From assembly GCA_904501955.1 (NCBI GenBank), contig CAJGCY010000032.1:1-21747 (forward strand): a stretch of 21,747 nt of DNA, read 5' to 3'. The notes beneath the pieces are model-generated. The model saw only the letters and a list, made by a program, of their open reading frames with translations, was not told where the DNA came from and made no database searches. Every line of letters starts with the position of its first letter. Within the stretch, counting starts at the first letter, position 1. Origin of the DNA: an uncultured Akkermansia sp. (lineage in GTDB: Bacteria > Verrucomicrobiota > Verrucomicrobiia > Verrucomicrobiales > Akkermansiaceae). The position numbers and the translations under genes are program-made. Positions 1 to 7,345 of the stretch are shown here, piece after piece.

Positions 1-1737
1 GCAGTAGTCCCCCTTAGCCAAGCCGAAGTGCCCGAGTGCGCGGGTGGAGTAGCGCGCGCGCATCATGGCTTTGAGCAGAGCCGTGGTGAGGATGGCGGAG
101 TCGGGGTGCGCTTTGACCTGAGCGCTTACTTGTGACAACTCCTCGCGGGAGATGAGAGTGCCGGCTTTGATGCCATAGCTACGCGCCATGGAGGCAAAGG
201 TCTGCAACTTGTTTGGGTCCGGTTCTTCGTGAATGCGGTATACGGTGGGCGTGAGCATTTTTGTAAGCCCTGCGGCCACCGTTTCATTTGCCGCGAGCAT
301 GAACTCTTCTATCAGCTGGTGGGCAATGTCGCTGCGCTCCGTTTCCACGCCGGTTACGTGCCCGCGCTCATCCAAAAGGAGTCGCAGCTCCGGCACCTCC
401 AAATCGAGCGCGCCTTGCTTCATGCGGCGGGCGCGCAGAACGGTAGCCAGCGCATGCGCGGTGCTGAGTGCAGCATCCACCGCTGTATGGCCACAGGTTC
501 CGCGCTTTTCCAGCACGGCCAGCGCGGTGCCGTAGTCCATGCGCTTGCAGGAGCGGATGACGGCATTGAAAAACGAGGCATGGAAGACCTCACCCTTGCG
601 GTTGATGCGCATGCGGCACAGGCGGGTGAGCCTGTCCACCCCTTCTTTGAGGGAGCAGAGCTCATCACAGAGCTTGGGGGGCAGCATGGGGAGTACGCGG
701 TCGGGCAAGTAGGTGGAGTTGCCTCGCTTTTGTGCCTCGGAGTCCAATGCGGTATTCGGGCGCACGTAGTAGCTGACGTCCGCTATGTGCACATCTAACT
801 CCCAACCGTTTTCCAGTGTGCGCACGCAAATGGCATCATCATAATCCCTAGCGGTACTGGGGTCGATGGTGAATACCAAGTCGTCTCGGCAGTCCAAGCG
901 GGCATTAATCTCTTCCACCGGTATCTCTTCCGGCAGGGCTGAGGATTCCGCCAGCACGGCTTCCGGAAAATCGGCCGCGAGGTCGTACCGGCGCATGACG
1001 GTGGTGATGTCCACCCCGTCATCCTCCGGCCAACCGAGCACGGAATCAATGCGCCCCGTAGCCTGCATGGTGCCCACGGGATAGCTGAGGGCCTGCACGG
1101 CAATCACCATGCCTGCCAGTAGGTTTGCGGGCGGTGGCTCCATCAGCTTAACGAACTCCGGGCTGGTCTTGCCATCTCCTATCATGCTACCGTACTTGGC
1201 AAAGGGGCGGTAGATACCCACCCAAGTGCCACTGCGACGCTCCAAAATGGCATCCACCGCAGCTTCATATTGCAGCATCGAGGTATCCGGGCGGGATTTG
1301 CGGCCTCTGGTGCGGCGCAAGTGCATGGGGACGGTGCGGCGCACGGTGCAACGGACTTTGTCGCCATCCATCGCGCCGGCGTCACGGTGTTTGGAGATGG
1401 GGAGCTCTATGTTTTGCTCCGCTCTGCCGTTCATCATAGCACGCAGCACGTTTTGTCCTGCTGCGTTCGGTATGAAGATAACCGTATTTTTTATTTTACG
1501 GATGCGCCCTTCCAGCGGCGTTTCCGCTGCTGCTTTCAGAATGTAGCGCCCCTTGCTCAGGCGCATGAGTGTGCCCTCTTCGTGCCAGGTTTTTATGAGC
1601 TCGCGCAGGGCAGGGCGCTCGCGAGAATCCAGCTCCATACCCCGCGCTATGGCGGAGCTGTCTTGCGCTTCGTAGCCAGGGGCTTGCAGGTATTCCTTTA
1701 GCCGTTGCTCGAGCGGAGCGGGATTCTCGTTGCTCAT
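1..1737 (-). CDS. rnr: Ribonuclease R, 3' end cut off by window edge
   Basis: RNase R is a processive 3'-5' exoribonuclease of the RNase II/RNB superfamily that degrades structured RNA in the cytoplasm. Reading from the ATG at 1737, the frame stays open for 579 codons to the window edge. A winged-helix-like N-terminus (about residues 8-60) is followed by a region expected to be cold-shock/OB domains, then the RNB domain with IDPSTARDYDDA (291-302), which supplies the Mg-binding Asp residues D292, D298, D300 and D301. VHIADVSYYV and RGNSTYLPDRVLPMLP follow. The window ends in GHFGLAKGDYC, just before the family's usual HFTSPIRRY motif, so the S1 domain and the end of RNB lie outside. It is the second gene after the lipoprotein at 1756-2514 with an 18-bp gap, and only a weak AAGG precedes the ATG. 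RNase II is the alternative, but the N-terminal helix-turn-helix-like region favours RNase R. Confidence 0.93.
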   Translation of the reverse strand, partial: MSNENPAPLEQRLKEYLQAPGYEAQDSSAIARGMELDSRERPALRELIKTWHEEGTLMRLSKGRYILKAAAETPLEGRIRKIKNTVIFIPNAAGQNVLRAMMNGRAEQNIELPISKHRDAGAMDGDKVRCTVRRTVPMHLRRTRGRKSRPDTSMLQYEAAVDAILERRSGTWVGIYRPFAKYGSMIGDGKTSPEFVKLMEPPPANLLAGMVIAVQALSYPVGTMQATGRIDSVLGWPEDDGVDITTVMRRYDLAADFPEAVLAESSALPEEIPVEEINARLDCRDDLVFTIDPSTARDYDDAICVRTLENGWELDVHIADVSYYVRPNTALDSEAQKRGNSTYLPDRVLPMLPPKLCDELCSLKEGVDRLTRLCRMRINRKGEVFHASFFNAVIRSCKRMDYGTALAVLEKRGTCGHTAVDAALSTAHALATVLRARRMKQGALDLEVPELRLLLDERGHVTGVETERSDIAHQLIEEFMLAANETVAAGLTKMLTPTVYRIHEEPDPNKLQTFASMARSYGIKAGTLISREELSQVSAQVKAHPDSAILTTALLKAMMRARYSTRALGHFGLAKGDYC

Positions 1738-1755
1738 GCTTGCCTTGTGTTAATA

Positions 1756-2514
1756 TCAGAACGAACCGTCAATCATAGCGCCGACCGAGGAACGCTCATT
1801 GAGGCGGTCACGGTAGGTGCCGTTGCCGATACGGTCGAATGCGGTTCCGCGGATGATGTCCGCCATATCCTGCGCCCACTCCTTGAGGTTCAGGTCAGCA
1901 TTGCCGCTGCGGGAGTATGCTGCGCTGCTGTAAATGCGCGCTTTCTTGCGGTTCTCATCCTTGAAGGCCATCAGCAGTTGTCCCGTCTTGGTGTCACGCA
2001 TGGTGCATTCGATGCAGATGTCGCCGGAGGCTACGCTGCCCACTACCGTACCCACTCCCGGCACCGGGGCGAATACACTACCTACTTTTGCTGCTACACC
2101 CAGCCCCGGGCGCTGTGCGCTGAAGTGTACCAAGGCCATGTTGATGCACACATCCGCCTGGGCGGGATTGGTGGTGATGACCCAGTTGGTATTATTGGCG
2201 GCGTTCAGCTCGCGCAGTGACTTGGCAATGGCTTGTACCGTGTAGTCCTGCATCTGAATTTGGAAGATGGGCGCCAAATCCGGGTACTCCTTCTGCACGC
2301 GAGATACATCCAAGGGGTGTATGTAAATGCTGCCGGTCTTCTGGTTGGCGTAGGGATTGCCCTTACCCCAGGTCCAAAATCCTTTCACCGGTACTTTTAC
2401 CGTGCGCTCCAGCTTCACATTGTAGAGCCCGCTCTCGGACTGCAGGGTGTGCCCGCACGAGGCTAACAGTAATCCGCTCGCAAATATCAGAGTAAGTTTG
2501 TGGTGGTTTCTCAT
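1756..2514 (-). CDS. Exported lipoprotein, DUF3313-like
   Basis: This 252-residue protein starts with a lipoprotein signal peptide: basic MRNHHK, a hydrophobic stretch, then lipobox LASC with the lipid-accepting C20. The mature part is mostly soluble. Around residues 115-170 an ADVCINMALVHF strand is followed by a Gly/Val-rich stretch (VGSVFAPVPGVGTVVGSVASG) and then IECTMRDTKTGQLLMAF. This layout resembles the DUF3313/DUF4410 group of envelope lipoproteins of unknown function; the assignment is by eye and unconfirmed. It is the first gene of a two-gene unit with rnr, 18 bp downstream. Its start lies 10 nt from a promoter -10 box, so its mRNA may be nearly leaderless. The cellular role is unknown. 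Confidence 0.85.
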   Translation of the reverse strand: MRNHHKLTLIFASGLLLASCGHTLQSESGLYNVKLERTVKVPVKGFWTWGKGNPYANQKTGSIYIHPLDVSRVQKEYPDLAPIFQIQMQDYTVQAIAKSLRELNAANNTNWVITTNPAQADVCINMALVHFSAQRPGLGVAAKVGSVFAPVPGVGTVVGSVASGDICIECTMRDTKTGQLLMAFKDENRKKARIYSSAAYSRSGNADLNLKEWAQDMADIIRGTAFDRIGNGTYRDRLNERSSVGAMIDGSF

Positions 2515-2524
2515 CTCGTCCGCC

Positions 2525-2552
2525 AGTCTAGCACAAAATTAGCTGTTTACAA
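2525..2552 (-). promoter_or_regulatory. Promoter of the DUF3313-like lipoprotein/rnr unit
   Basis: On the minus strand, TTGTAA (2552-2547), a 16-bp spacer and TAGACT (2530-2525) form a sigma70-like promoter. Only 10 nt separate the -10 box from the ATG at 2514, so transcription should begin within about 4 nt of the start codon. Assigned by eye. Confidence 0.45.
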
Positions 2553-2571
2553 TAAAAAAATACGACTTTGT

Positions 2572-2599
2572 TTGAATTTAGCTTGACTTTTCTTAATAA
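2572..2599 (+). promoter_or_regulatory. Candidate promoter of rplY
   Basis: TTGAAT (2572-2577), a 16-bp spacer and TAATAA (2594-2599) lie in an AT-rich stretch just before GC-rich leader sequence. The predicted start near 2606 coincides with the foot of a strong hairpin. TTGACT at 2583-2588 is an alternative -35, but no good -10 follows it. Confidence 0.42.
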
Positions 2600-2605
2600 A
2601 AGTGG

Positions 2606-2724
2606 CATTTTGGTCGCCCGCGCATGCCTAGTGGCGTGAGCGAGACCAACCCGGCGGGTGACTGAAACGCGCACCGACGTCGGAAGAACTCCAAATAAAC
2701 ACAATTTCTAACATAGATAAAGAT
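2606..2724 (+). promoter_or_regulatory. Structured 5' leader of the L25 gene
   Basis: About 119 nt of probable untranslated leader. Positions 2610-2649 fold into a long hairpin. TTGGTC (2610-2615) pairs with GACCAA (2644-2649). A 3-nt bulge on the 5' side faces an A. CGC (2619-2621) pairs with GCG (2640-2642). After a G-A mismatch, CATGCC (2623-2628) pairs with GGCGTG (2633-2638), closing a TAGT loop. A second self-complementary stretch, CCGACGTCGG, is at 2674-2683, and GCGGG at 2654-2658 could pair with CCCGC at 2617-2621 as a competing structure. Leaders of ribosomal-protein genes often mediate autoregulation. I do not recognise this as a known leader family, and the regulatory role is inference. 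Confidence 0.4.
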
Positions 2725-3279
2725 ATGACAGATCTTACTCTTAAAGTGACGAAGCGTGAGGTATCCGGTACCGGTAAGCTCAACGCTCTGCGTGCTCAGG
2801 GCATCGTTCCCTGCGTTGTATACGGTCCGGCTGTAGAGGGCAATGTGAACATCCAGGCTTCCGTGGCTGACGTTCGCGTATTCCTCGGTGCTGCTGACTC
2901 CGACCACGCTCTGGTGAAGCTCGACCTCGACGGCAAGGAGGTTCTTGCCATGCTCAAGGACGTGCAGCGCAACTTCCTGACGGACGCTGTGTCTCACCTT
3001 GACTTCGAGGCTGTAACGCCCGATACCGTTGTTAAGACGAAGGTTGCTGTGAAGCTCAACGGTACTCCCGTTGGCGTGGGCATGGGTGGTGTTGTACACC
3101 AGATCGTGTACGAGGTACCCGTTAAGTGCGCTGTGAAGGACATCCCCTGCTGCATCGAGGGTGACATCACCGACGTTAAGTTGGGTGAGTCTTTCCGCTT
3201 GGGTCAGGTAGAGATGCCGGCCAACGTGGCTACTCCCTTCAACGGCACGGTGGTGCTTGCTTCCGTTGTGAAGCCCTAA
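2725..3279 (+). CDS. rplY: 50S ribosomal protein L25, CTC type
   Basis: bL25 binds 5S rRNA in the large ribosomal subunit. The 184-residue product has the N-terminal 5S-binding beta-barrel domain (about residues 4-92: KREVSGTGKLNALRAQGIVP, then VVYGP and LKDVQRNFLTDAVSHLDFEAV) and a C-terminal beta domain (about 95-184). This makes it the long CTC/TL5 form rather than the single-domain enterobacterial form; it is near the short end of the usual length for that class. Codon use favours GTT, GCT and CGT, as expected of a highly expressed gene. The start is preceded by no clear Shine-Dalgarno but by a foldable leader. It is monocistronic, ending in a strong terminator. The pth gene that often follows L25 is absent. 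Confidence 0.95.
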   Translation: MTDLTLKVTKREVSGTGKLNALRAQGIVPCVVYGPAVEGNVNIQASVADVRVFLGAADSDHALVKLDLDGKEVLAMLKDVQRNFLTDAVSHLDFEAVTPDTVVKTKVAVKLNGTPVGVGMGGVVHQIVYEVPVKCAVKDIPCCIEGDITDVKLGESFRLGQVEMPANVATPFNGTVVLASVVKP

Positions 3280-3306
3280 TTGCCGCACTCAGCATTATTT
3301 CTCACA

Positions 3307-3353
3307 GTTGCCCCTTTTCGCTCTCGTGGCGGAAAGGGGCAACGCCTTTTTTT
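3307..3353 (+). terminator. Intrinsic terminator of rplY
   Basis: GTTGCCCCTTTTCGC (3307-3321) pairs almost perfectly with GCGGAAAGGGGCAAC (3329-3343). A run of seven T follows at 3347-3353. It lies 28 bp after the rplY stop codon. Confidence 0.9.
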
Positions 3354-3393
3354 CGCGCAGCATGCGTGTGTTAGGCCGTGTCGTCCCTCTGCT

Positions 3394-3861
3394 CGATAAA
3401 TCGGAAGTTGAAAAGGAATTTGTTGGATAATTTGCGAGCGCAAGCGAGCCTAAATTAGAGCCCCGTAAGGGGCGAAAGACAATAGCCGGTGGTGGAGCGG
3501 CGTAGCCGCGCAACCACCGGTACAACACAAAAAGAGAATGGAGCCCGGAGCGACGGAGCGAAGCGACGCTCCGAGCTGGGGTGGGCGCGTGTTTTTTGTG
3601 TTTGCGACATTTTGAAACAATGCGGCATTTTTGCGCCACGCTTTATGCCACCCCTCCGGGGTTCGCATTTATTTTTTTTTGGCGGTTCCCGGGGTTCCGC
3701 CCCTTACGGGGCTCCCGTCTTCGCGTCTCGCTTCGCTCGCTTGCTACGCCGTGGCAGGCCACCGCCGGGCTATTGTATGGCGCCCCTCCGGGGCTCTGAA
3801 TTCCGCTCGCCTGCGGCTCGCAAAATACCCCACCATCACCCCTTCAACTTCCGATTTATCG
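3394..3861. repeat. Palindromic intergenic element A (468 bp, complete)
   Basis: The element is bounded by a perfect 17-bp inverted repeat, CGATAAATCGGAAGTTG at 3394-3410 and its complement at 3845-3861. From the left end come a GCGAGCGCAAGCGAGC stretch, hairpin GCCCCGTAAGGGGC (3460-3473), and a nested hairpin in which CCGGTGGT (3486-3493) pairs with ACCACCGG (3513-3520) around GCGGC-GTA-GCCGC (3497-3509). Next is a hairpin CGGAGCG (3546-3552) with CGCTCCG (3567-3573). The right half repeats the modules in reverse: GCCCCTCCGGGGC (3782-3794), a complement of the CAATAGCC-GG-GGTGG module near 3752-3776, and GCCCCTTACGGGGC (3699-3712). Short ORFs here have no protein character. It lies between the convergent ends of rplY and the NlpC-like gene, with no evident target duplication. 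The 78 bp that follow (3862-3939) hold nothing I recognise. Confidence 0.88.
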
Positions 3862-3939
3862 CGCGGTTTGCGGTCAACTAAAATCTTAAACAGAGCATAT
3901 CAGGAATTGCTCCGGCGCGTGCCGCTGAGAGGCTTGGGC

Positions 3940-4659
3940 TCAGCGCATATTCTTATAGCGGTAGGGGAAGTAGCCGTATTTACGCAGGCTGTCCGTGGAC
4001 CACGTGGTGCACATGCACTTAGAATGGGGATGCCCGGCGGACTCAAAGACGTAAAGTTTGGTGCGTTCCGCATTCGCCCATTTGTAGAAGAGCAGCACGT
4101 GCACCCCTTCGCGAAGCAAAATATCGCCGGGGCGGAGCTCGGAAAAATCGGGCAGGGCGGTGCACAGGCTCGCCAGCTCGCGCGTGGAGTACGGCCGTTC
4201 CAGCCTCCAGCAGCGGGAAACGTAGCCACTGCAGTCAATGCCCGCTGCGTAGCGGCAGACGGCGTCATCACCGCCGGCAATTTTGTCTTTGGAGGCGTAG
4301 TCTCCGGCGTATACCGTGGTGTCATTCGCCAAACGTGCGGTAAATTGCTCCGGGGTATCGAAGCCGCCCCACTTGTAGGGCATGCCTTGGTTGGTGCCGA
4401 TGTGCCACCACGCGGTGTCGCCAATGGTGGGGGCTGCTGCGGCATCCGGCGTATCGACGCGTTGCCCGTCCGGGGCAGTACCGTGCATGCGGTGGCGGGC
4501 TTCGGCTGTCCAAGTGAGGCTCACGTAGCTCTCAGCAATGGAAATCGCTTCTTGTCGCGTGACGGAGCTTGACGGGCCCGGGGTGCTGAGCTGAGAGCAC
4601 GCTGCCAAAGAGCAGAGCACGGCACATGCTGCTGTGTAAATGAAGTCTGGGAGTCTCAT
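3940..4659 (-). CDS. NlpC/P60-like cysteine peptidase lipoprotein
   Basis: NlpC/P60 enzymes cleave peptide bonds in peptidoglycan stems or related substrates. I start the 239-residue protein at the ATG at 4659 because this gives a proper lipoprotein signal peptide (MRLPDFIYTAACAVLCSLAAC, lipid site C21). The longer frame upstream would overlap the permease gene and adds no signal-like sequence. The catalytic domain shows PYKWGG (94-99), GIDCSGYVSRCW with nucleophile C143, RPGDILL (176-182) and HVLLF with H187. The third catalytic residue is not obvious. The region between PYKWGG and the Cys is longer than in compact NlpC domains. It is the last gene of the hisB-hisH-permease operon, 16 bp after the permease stop, and is probably anchored in the outer membrane facing the periplasm. 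The substrate is unknown. Confidence 0.75.
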   Translation of the reverse strand: MRLPDFIYTAACAVLCSLAACSQLSTPGPSSSVTRQEAISIAESYVSLTWTAEARHRMHGTAPDGQRVDTPDAAAAPTIGDTAWWHIGTNQGMPYKWGGFDTPEQFTARLANDTTVYAGDYASKDKIAGGDDAVCRYAAGIDCSGYVSRCWRLERPYSTRELASLCTALPDFSELRPGDILLREGVHVLLFYKWANAERTKLYVFESAGHPHSKCMCTTWSTDSLRKYGYFPYRYKNMR

Positions 4660-4675
4660 GTCGGCTGTATGTTGT

Positions 4676-5965
4676 TTATCCTCTGTATTTGGCCTTGGCA
4701 TGCTGCCAAATAGCGAAGGCAATGCCGAGGATGTTCGGCACCCAAAGTACAATGTAGGGTGTAATGCCTCCGGATTTGCGCGTGGTTTCGCAGAACACGA
4801 GCGCCACAAAGTATACCGCTGCTACCAAAATGCCGATGGCAAAGCCGGTGGAGGTATCGCGGCGGCGGGCGGTGATGGCCAGCGGTACGCCGATGAGGGA
4901 GAATACAATGCAGGCGCAAGCGAAAGAGGCGCGCTGCACACCCTCCGTGCGGAAGGCTCGCTCTTCCTTGGTCTTCATGCTGCTGTGGTAGAACTTTGTG
5001 TCCGTGTATGCGGCATCCCACAGGTTGGAGGCGCAGGGGAACATGTGCAGCTTGGTGCCGGCGTTTTTGTAGCGCTCCATCACCTTGGGGTCAATGGGGC
5101 GCACGGCTTCCCAGTGCTCCAACACCTCCGCTATTTCCGCATTGGTAAAGCGGTTGGGCTTCATCTTGCGCTGTGTGCGTATGGGAATGTGCACTTTCAG
5201 CGGCATTTCCGCCAAGCTGGGGCGGTTGATGTAGCGGCCGTTTTCCTGCTCTTGCTCAATAGTGACGTTGTAGAGGGTAAGTGTCAGCTCACGCGTGGCG
5301 CGGTCAAAATCACCCACGAGGGCGGATTCTGCGTGCATCTCCGCGAATCCTTCCATGTTACCCATGGGCCCCTTTTTGTCGGTGCTTGGCTTGTTTTTGT
5401 CGCCCTTTGCATTCTTTTTAGCGGGCTTGGGCAGGGGGTAAATGTGCACCCCGGTCAGGCGGTCACCGGCGCGGCCATCCGTGATGAGCTGGATGCCGTC
5501 CAGCTTGGTGGAGTTTTGGCTGGCGTTGATGAGGTTGCGGGGGTTGTCCATGGCGGCAGTCATGACCAGCTCACTCATAGCCTGCTTGCCACGCGGGGCT
5601 ACCTCAATGTTAATGTAATAGCAAAGGGCGGAGAGCACCACACCCATGCCGATGGCCGGCATGCTCAAACGCCACAGGCTCAGGCCTGCCATGCGCATGG
5701 ATGTCAGCTCATTGTCCGCAGCCAAGCGCCCATACACCAGCAACACCGCGGTCAGGAATCCCCACGGCACCGTGAAGGTCAGGGAGAAGGGAATCACCTG
5801 TAGGATGAAATCAATCACAATGGTGGGCGGGGCTCCGCTTTCCACCAGCAGGCTGTGTAATTCCTTGAATAACTGCCCCAGCAGCATCAGCAGTGTCAGC
5901 GACATTACCCCAAGCAGGGTAACGGCTATCAATTGGCGTAATATGTATCGATCAAGTGTTTTCAC
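4676..5965 (-). CDS. LptF/LptG-family (YjgP/YjgQ) permease
   Basis: LptF and LptG are the inner-membrane subunits that, with the LptB ATPase, extract lipopolysaccharide and pass it to the periplasmic bridge. The 429-residue protein has the family architecture: N-terminal membrane segments (about 13-33, 56-78, 101-120), a large periplasmic beta domain (about 125-340), and C-terminal segments (about 347-363, 373-392, 402-421). The coupling-helix motif YGRLAADNELTSMRMAG (78-94) is diagnostic. A Lys-rich insert, roughly residues 180-200 (PKPAKKNAKGDKNK onward), interrupts the beta domain. I cannot decide between LptF and LptG from sequence alone, and no second paralogue is visible nearby. The gene starts 6 bp after hisH. 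Confidence 0.9.
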   Translation of the reverse strand: MKTLDRYILRQLIAVTLLGVMSLTLLMLLGQLFKELHSLLVESGAPPTIVIDFILQVIPFSLTFTVPWGFLTAVLLVYGRLAADNELTSMRMAGLSLWRLSMPAIGMGVVLSALCYYINIEVAPRGKQAMSELVMTAAMDNPRNLINASQNSTKLDGIQLITDGRAGDRLTGVHIYPLPKPAKKNAKGDKNKPSTDKKGPMGNMEGFAEMHAESALVGDFDRATRELTLTLYNVTIEQEQENGRYINRPSLAEMPLKVHIPIRTQRKMKPNRFTNAEIAEVLEHWEAVRPIDPKVMERYKNAGTKLHMFPCASNLWDAAYTDTKFYHSSMKTKEERAFRTEGVQRASFACACIVFSLIGVPLAITARRRDTSTGFAIGILVAAVYFVALVFCETTRKSGGITPYIVLWVPNILGIAFAIWQHAKAKYRG

Positions 5966-5971
5966 GGCCTG

Positions 5972-6583
5972 TCAGACATTAAGAAAGTTTTCCAATAATT
6001 TGAGCCCGAGTTTTTGGCTCTTTTCCGGGTGAAATTGCGTAGCAACCAGCTTACCGCGGCAGATGGCTGCGGCGTACACCTCTCCGTATTCGCTGGTGGC
6101 GGAGATGATGGAGGCATCCTCCGGCTCGGGGAAGTAGGAGTGCACGTAGTAAAAGTGCGGCTCTGCGCCCATACCGGCCCAAATGCCTGCGCCGGGGGTG
6201 GTGGGGTGCACGGTGTTCCACCCCATGTGCGGGATTTTGAGCTCCGCCCCACGGAAGCGGCGCACCTTGCCGGCAAAGATGCCCAGTCCCGGCACGCCGG
6301 GGGTCTCTTCGCTGCTGTCAAAAAGGATTTGGTAGCCGATGCAGATGCCGAGGAAGGGCCTGTCCTGCGCCACCCAGTCGCGTATGGCGGTGTCGAGCCC
6401 TTGCGCGCGCAAGGCTGTGCCGCAATCACCGAAAGCACCCACTCCCGGCAATACCAAGTGGGTGATGCCGGCCAGGTCCTCCGCCCTGCGTACAAGGTGC
6501 CCCTCCACCCCTATGGCGCGGAAGGAGTTGCACACGCTGGCCAAGTTGCCTGCTCCGTAGTCGATGATGCCGAGTTTCTTCAT
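5972..6583 (-). CDS. hisH: Imidazole glycerol phosphate synthase, glutamine amidotransferase subunit HisH
   Basis: HisH releases ammonia from glutamine and channels it to HisF, which makes imidazole glycerol phosphate and AICAR in histidine synthesis. The 203-residue class I amidotransferase starts with IIDYGAGNLASVCNSF (6-21), then LPGVGAFGD (45-53). The nucleophile is C81 in FLGICIGYQ; most family members have GICLGMQ, so the Ile and Tyr are mild variants. PHMGWN follows, and the His/Glu of the triad are H185 and E187 in TQFHPEKSQ. Length is normal. It follows hisB after 10 bp, with AAGG near its ATG. hisF is not in the window, so it must be encoded elsewhere. Confidence 0.95.
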   Translation of the reverse strand: MKKLGIIDYGAGNLASVCNSFRAIGVEGHLVRRAEDLAGITHLVLPGVGAFGDCGTALRAQGLDTAIRDWVAQDRPFLGICIGYQILFDSSEETPGVPGLGIFAGKVRRFRGAELKIPHMGWNTVHPTTPGAGIWAGMGAEPHFYYVHSYFPEPEDASIISATSEYGEVYAAAICRGKLVATQFHPEKSQKLGLKLLENFLNV

Positions 6584-6593
6584 ATCCTTGCCA

Positions 6594-7181
6594 TTATAGA
6601 CTGCCTTTGGTGGAGGGTATCATGCCTGCCGCGCGCGGGTCGAGCTCCACCGCCTCACGCAGGGCGCGTGCCAAACTCTTGAACACGGCTTCCGCAATGT
6701 GGTGGCCATCCATGCCGTAAAGCACCTCGATGTGCAGGTTGCAGCGCAGGTTGTTCACGATGGCGCGGCAGAACTCCACGGTGAGGGAGAGCGGCATGTT
6801 CGGCGCATCTGCCGCCCCCTGCGGCGCGCGGAACTCTAAGTACGGGCGGTTCGAGATGTCGATGACGCAGCGGCACAGCGTCTCATCCATCGGCACGTAT
6901 GAGCAGCCGTAACGGCGTATGCCACGCTTGTCTCCCAAGGCTCGCAGAATGGTGTCGCCGATGACGATGCCGGTGTCCTCCACCGTGTGGTGGGCGTCCA
7001 CCTCCAAATCGCCCTTGGTGCAAAGCTTCATGTCCATCATGCTGTGGCGTGCCAACAGGTTGAGCATGTGGTCAAAAAAAGCATGCCCTGTGTGGATGTC
7101 CACCTTGCCTGTGCCATCCAGATTCAATTCCAGTGCAATATCCGTTTCTGCCGTGGTCCTTTTGCAATCAGCCGCTCTCAT
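6594..7181 (-). CDS. hisB: Imidazoleglycerol-phosphate dehydratase
   Basis: IGPD is a Mn-dependent dehydratase for the step after HisH/HisF in histidine synthesis. From the ATG at 7181 the protein has 195 residues and starts in the usual register (MRAADCKRTTAETDI). A frame from 7220 would begin inside the promoter and is rejected. Metal-site motifs are present: HAFFDHML, DAHHTVEDTGI, and later DGHHIAEAVFKSLARAL, with STKG near the C-terminus. It is the monofunctional form without a phosphatase domain. It heads the operon hisB-hisH-permease-NlpC. A strong promoter ends 9 nt before the ATG and there is no Shine-Dalgarno, so the mRNA is probably leaderless. Confidence 0.95.
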   Translation of the reverse strand: MRAADCKRTTAETDIALELNLDGTGKVDIHTGHAFFDHMLNLLARHSMMDMKLCTKGDLEVDAHHTVEDTGIVIGDTILRALGDKRGIRRYGCSYVPMDETLCRCVIDISNRPYLEFRAPQGAADAPNMPLSLTVEFCRAIVNNLRCNLHIEVLYGMDGHHIAEAVFKSLARALREAVELDPRAAGMIPSTKGSL

Positions 7182-7190
7182 GTGCATGGT

Positions 7191-7220
7191 ATTATAGCAC
7201 AGGCTCATGCCCATTGCCAA
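7191..7220 (-). promoter_or_regulatory. Promoter of the hisB operon
   Basis: On the minus strand, TTGGCA (7220-7215), an 18-bp spacer and a perfect TATAAT (7196-7191) form a promoter. The start codon at 7181 is 9 nt beyond the -10 box, which predicts a 5' end within 2-4 nt of the ATG. No attenuator or leader peptide fits in that space. Confidence 0.7.
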
Positions 7221-7307
7221 GAGAAAATGCAGGCGGAGGCGTGATATTTGCTTAATTTCCGCGCATATTAGCTCCCGGCGGGTAAAAAATGCTGACTTAA
7301 TGCAGAA

Positions 7308-7336
7308 TTGATTTATGCTCGGCTGTATGCTATTGT
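7308..7336 (+). promoter_or_regulatory. Promoter of the YlbF-family gene
   Basis: TTGATT (7308-7313), a 17-bp spacer and TATTGT (7331-7336), preceded by TGC as in extended -10 promoters. The ATG at 7346 is 9 nt downstream. The intergenic stretch shared with the divergent hisB promoter (7221-7307) shows no other motif I can name. Confidence 0.5.
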
Positions 7337-7345
7337 GGCGGTGTT

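Noticed and set aside
3394..3861. CRISPR array
   Set aside because: The repeats are two inverted ends plus varied hairpins, not regularly spaced direct repeats with unique spacers.
3489..4572. Open frames inside repeat element A, some running into the NlpC-like gene
   Set aside because: The sequence is GC-rich hairpin repeats; the products are low-complexity and the modules are better explained as structured non-coding sequence.
4640..5803. 387-codon open frame on the plus strand opposite the permease and NlpC-like genes
   Set aside because: The minus strand encodes recognisable families here; the plus frame has no motif.
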